A DNA stretch of 64,000 nt, taken from positions 26,496,227 to 26,560,226 of the forward strand of contig NC_134515.1 of NCBI RefSeq assembly GCF_027942865.1. The letters run 5' to 3'. Below are positions 59,530 through 64,000 of this stretch, piece by piece (the stretch's first letter is position 1; each line of letters starts with the position of its first letter). The stretch comes from Odontesthes bonariensis (taxonomy: Eukaryota > Chordata > Actinopteri > Atheriniformes > Atherinopsidae). A model generated the notes under the pieces. That model saw only the letters and a program-made list of their open reading frames with translations. It was not told where the DNA came from and did no database searches. A program made the translations under genes and the position numbers.

Positions 59530-62500
59530 TCAAAACATCAGACTGCATAAGGAATTTTATAAATGAGTGCGATGAATATGCTTGTTGTTGATGCAGGAAG
59601 CTGAGGTTGTTGAGCTGATCCATGAACACACACGTTACAATTCATTTTCATGTATTTCTCCGTATTTTGTACAGTGGCTTCATGAAAAAATTCTGTTGTC
59701 TTTTTTTGCCCTCTTTCGCTCAAACTACTACCACCACCAATACTAACAACAACATCATTTTTAGGATTCTAATGTTGAAAGTTTTATTCTAAAGTAGCCT
59801 ATTGTAAGTATTCTAAATGCTTACAGCGCTAAAAGAGGTTTCAGTGGTCTGTGTGCTGCTCTGTAAATTTCCCAACGCCCCCCACTGCAGTTGTGTATGA
59901 ATCCAACAGATGGCACAATAACACCAAGAGTTTGTGTCTCCAATCTGCCTGCTTGCAAGACTTAACTGAGGTTTATTCTGAATCTGCAGCCCAAAAATTA
60001 CCTTAAGAGAGTGAGTGGCAAAACGTTTAGAAGCACAAAAGCAGCAAAGCAAGGATCCTCAGCACTGGGACTATTTTACGAAATGGGTCGGGACTTTAGA
60101 TTTAGACTTTAAAAAAAGGAGTTATGGACTTACGCGTGCACCGGCCGAAATTACATTTGTTTCTAATAGAATATACTAGTTCAATACTCTGAGGAAGGTT
60201 TTCATGCCTCCATTTTTTCACCCCTGACATGGAGATTTCACTGAACTTGATTTATTGACCTGAAATGAATGAATCTCAGTCTTTTTAAAAAAAACATAAA
60301 AAATTTATATGCAGAATATGGTTGATGATGTTGCTGATTAACTTGTTTTCTACAGCTCTAATGTTTTGTTTCTCTCTCTCTCAGGTAACTGATATTTTAA
60401 ATGAGGAAAAATCACAGTGGAAACTGCATTCTACAATTAAATCCTCCGAGTAGCTACAGTAGCTGATTTAAGGACTGAAAGCAAACGAAAAAGATAAAAT
60501 AGAACAGTAAAGCCCCAGAACTGTTCTCATGGTCTGGTTGACAGTGTATTCTGCCTGAACTCATGGAGCACATGTTCATTAATCTGGTGCACATCAGAGC
60601 ACCCACAATACAATTAGCTGATGGCCGGAATGGGCTCCTATTGTCTGTAACCAATCTTCTATAGTCCTCTGAATGGTTTATCTTTGATAAATCCAATTCT
60701 CGAACAGAACTGATGTCCTACACAGCGTGGTTTACACGCTGGTGTGTGACTCATGAATCATGTCTGGCTCAGTTTCACGGATTCAGAATCACTCTGCTTT
60801 CCATAGATTGCATCCACATTGGAGGGACCTGAGTTCAGATATTCTGAAAGCAGTTTGTTTCAGTGCTTCCTGGTCCCCCCACCCCCCCTCGTCTTTCATA
60901 CATGAATCCAGCAGTAGATGTCAGGGCTCACTTTACAAGCCATCTGCAGTGTGTGGTGCCAGGTTTACAAACCTGCTGGTGTATTTGAAATAGAACAGTT
61001 GACCAGATTTACCCCAAACAGAAATCAACATTTTTTTTTATCTCTGTGTAATGTGTGAACAGTGTCGGTGTTAGGTTATCCCATAGGCAGGGTGAATAAA
61101 ATGAAATAATTTGAGGTGGAAAACAAATAGTGCTTTTTTTTTTTTTAATTAGCGTACGAATGGTCTTCCCTTTGATCTAAAGCACAATCACTGAGAGCTG
61201 AATGATACAGAGGAGAGGAGGTGCTAGCTCTTCACTTTGTTCCAACCACCACACTATCTCCATGGCCTCTTATGTGTTTCCCCCTCATCAAGCAGTTGGT
61301 TACATAATGGTCTGCTTAGTTTAATCACAGCATCTTTCCCATAATTTGTGCTCTTTTACTTGTTCCTGTGACTCTTCCCTGTCATACCACAGACCAAATT
61401 CAATATATTGTCCCCTTGTTCCCAGTGACTCTGTGCTTTTATCAAACGTGCCCACTGGCCCTTCTACTCTCCCTTCCCCTCCACTCCTGAGTGGTCATTG
61501 ATTACCATACATGGATTGCATGATGAAATGCCACTCGCCCACCTAACATGCTCTCGTCAGCTGCCCCTGACATCCCACTACCTCTGTGAACTGCAGCTGG
61601 TCTTTGCTGGCATGTCATGTCCACAGTTAGCTCCCTTTGCACCAATGTGGATTTGAGTCTGTTTTTTCAATTTTCTGTATGGGCAAAAATGTAAAGAAAT
61701 AAAAAAGTAAGTGATGAATTATACAGTAAGGGAGAATAGATTAAAGACAAAAAGTGAGTAAACAAGACATTCGTTCTTCTTTTGGTTTGTGCTCTTTTCT
61801 TATCATTCCAAACGAGAGGAAATGCTTGAATCTGGAGTAAAACCAGCTTCCTTTCTGAAAGTACCAGATAGCATCTGGTCATGGGTCCAGTTAATTTTTC
61901 CTGTTGTCCACAAAAAAAAAAAGTCTCGCCAAAGCGGGATTAGTGTGTGCAGGTGTGCAGGGATTGACTTTTTCAGCCTGGGCCAGACAGCCTGCCTTAA
62001 CCCAATTGCTTGCATGGCAGGTTTCTGCTTGGTATATTATGTTTGGCGAGTAGAAATAATACACGAGAGGATTGTGAAGCTGAAGGCCTGGAGAAGCTGA
62101 CACCTAGACTGACGCTTGTTAGTTTCATGACAGATGTAAACTTCTCCTTGCTTATGACTAGGCAATGGGGGGGAAAGAAAGGAAATGATAGCAGTCTCAT
62201 GGGAAAACATATAATACGGACGTTTGTCCACACGTCCAAAATATAGTAGTGTCAGAAATCTGGGTTGAAAATCTTAAAATGGCAACATTTAGGCTGCTGT
62301 TTTGTTGTGTCCATGTAACATGACTGCAGTGTCGATCCATAAAATGTAAGCAGTAACCATTCAACCTTCTAACTCTAACGTGTGTCACGTGCGAGTTACA
62401 GCAAAATAGAAAAATATGGAATCATGAGTGAGAAAAAAGTGGAGCTCAAAAGACTGTGGAAAACATGGTCTCAATCCCGTGGTCTTTAGTCCGAGAGTCA

Positions 62501-62660
62501 GGGGGAGAATGCCCTCCATCTCCATCCCTTCGTTTTGCGCTGTGAACTCAAGTATCTATGAATCGTTCTGCTATGAGATTGTGTTAGAAATGGGAACTAT
62601 AGTAAGTACATGAAAGATGGAGGTGGCTTTTAGTATGAAAAATAAAGCAGGCAGCAACAA
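59530..62660. other. Intergenic sequence upstream of pcbp2
   Basis: No gene supported. AT-rich with short homopolymer runs. Open frames are short and overlap one another on both strands without splice context or family resemblance. Confidence 0.55.
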
Positions 62661-62667
62661 CAGCAAC

Positions 62668-63643
62668 AAGCATAGACTGTATGAGGTGGACATGTCAGGC
62701 ATGAAGTTGATGCTGATGTGCCTTAGTGTGTAATATCACTGATGGGTGCTTGGGGTTGGCTTCAAATCATCTCTGGCTTCAGTGGACTCCCAATCAAAAT
62801 GTACTCAGTCAATAAAATTTGCCCACAAATCTTTTTTGTCGTTAGCGGTGACCCACACAACGATGTCTTGTAAAGAGTTGAGTGACAAAAACAATCACGA
62901 TTTGCACTAAAATTCCTTCTTTTTCAAAGCAACCCTCACCTTGATGAACACCATTTATAAGCTGCTTTCACATAGGATGCAGTTGGTGCTGCCCTCTACT
63001 AACAAACCCATTTATGTCAATGTGTTAACCGACACAAGAAGGGAACTCTACGGCTCCAAGCTTGTTACATGCCACCCGTATGATCTATGCTGAAATGTAA
63101 GCACATTTAACATTGTAAAAGTGTAGCTCTTGAATGTGACTAAATTCTTTGAACTTCGGTCTTGCCCTGTGGATATTTGTGAACCCACACCCCTGCGGCA
63201 CACCTCTTTCTCATCATAAGTGTCAGCACTACCAGGGCTATGACAGCTTGAGAGAAACATCCCGCAATCTCAGTCTGCAGCATGAAAAACCAGCTACGTC
63301 CTGGAAACCTTGTAATTTGTGCGTGTGCACCTTCCTCCCCTTCTCTGAGCCCCATTCCTTCAGCGAGCACAGTGCAACATCGTTCTATGAGCGAGCAGTT
63401 TTACTTGCAGTTGCTTTTGGCCACTAGAGGTAGCTAATTATTCTAACGTAAGGTAGCTAGATTTGGTCTACATGAGTCTCCCCGGGGGTCGTGTTTTGGA
63501 GGAGGACGCTATCTCTGACCAGACGGCTGGTGGCTTTTAAAAAAAATCCCAAGAGCATGGTAAATAGAGACTTGAAAGAGGGCAGTTCACAAACCACTTG
63601 GTGACGTCACAATAGCTACATCCATATCTTATATAAAGTCTGT
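62668..63643. repeat. Probable repeat-derived segment with inverted ends
   Basis: The left edge has CATAGACTGTAT and the right edge has ATATAAAGTCTGTG, roughly inverted copies. Nearby GGTGACGTCACAATAGCTAC (63600-63619) resembles a repeat widespread in fish genomes. Boundaries and family are uncertain; no coding content seen. Confidence 0.4.
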
Positions 63644-64000
63644 GTTGACGAGCTGTGGCCCCACGGTCACATGTAGGGAGCGAGAGATACACACACTGGA
63701 ATGTATACGCCCTTTTTTGCTTTGTTGATCATTCACCCTCCTTCCATAAAAATGTAGTGTTTGCCGATGGTATGCCTTTAACTACAGCAACAGCGCATAT
63801 TTTCTACACACGTGATGCCAAGGCAATTTTTTTACGGTGGAAAATGCTACTGTTCACAGTAATAAAAATGCAGACTAAATCCAATTTATTGTCTTCGGTT
63901 GTAAATTGTCTGCACATATTAAAGTAAATTATCTGGATTACAGTGTGGAACCTGATGACACACTTAAAGCCAGTGAGGAGAGTATTCAATTAGTCGCCTA
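63644..64000. other. Non-coding right edge
   Basis: Nothing recognisable. The open frame at 63655-63927 has no family resemblance or splice context. Confidence 0.5.

Overview
This window is vertebrate nuclear DNA, most likely from a teleost fish. It holds four spliced protein-coding genes with short GT-AG introns, TTAA- and TA-bounded DNA transposons of kinds common in fish, and no sign of bacterial organisation. Reading exons by homology and splice phase gives four complete, uninterrupted coding sequences.

Layout. Positions 1-8.5 kb are non-coding and upstream of the first gene (one microsatellite, one MITE-like element). Positions 8.75-28.63 kb (+) hold col2a1, procollagen alpha-1(II), in 54 coding exons (1484 residues). 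Positions 31.79-40.11 kb (-) hold aaas, the WD-repeat nucleoporin aladin, in 16 exons (519 residues). Its introns carry a damaged Tc1/mariner element and a piggyBac-like MITE. Positions 43.45-51.18 kb (+) hold map3k12, the dual leucine zipper kinase DLK, in 13 coding exons (957 residues). Positions 54.87-58.34 kb (-) hold pcbp2, a three-KH poly(C)-binding protein, in 12 coding exons (318 residues), with a 5' non-coding exon near 59.3 kb. Positions 59.5-64 kb look non-coding, with traces of an interspersed repeat.

Orientation. col2a1 and aaas are tail to tail, aaas and map3k12 are head to head about 3.3 kb apart (ATG to ATG), and map3k12 and pcbp2 are tail to tail with 3' ends probably within a few hundred bases. 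The human orthologues all map to 12q13, so this looks like a rearranged but conserved neighbourhood. The four genes are not a pathway: cartilage matrix, nuclear pore, axon-injury MAPK signalling and RNA binding.

Most notable observations. (1) The alternatively spliced exon 2 of col2a1 has a poor 5' splice site followed directly by a perfect 12-bp stem-loop, as in the mammalian exon 2 switch. (2) The col2a1 C-propeptide has serine in place of the third conserved cysteine and has lost the conserved N-glycosylation sequon, although the helix keeps exactly 1014 residues. (3) The DLK tail contains SDGLSE, close to the SDGLSD regulatory hexapeptide known from worm DLK-1 and vertebrate MAP3K13. (4) The Tc1 insertion in aaas has nearly identical 138-bp inverted repeats but a truncated, frameshifted transposase. 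I found no wholly new multi-gene system.
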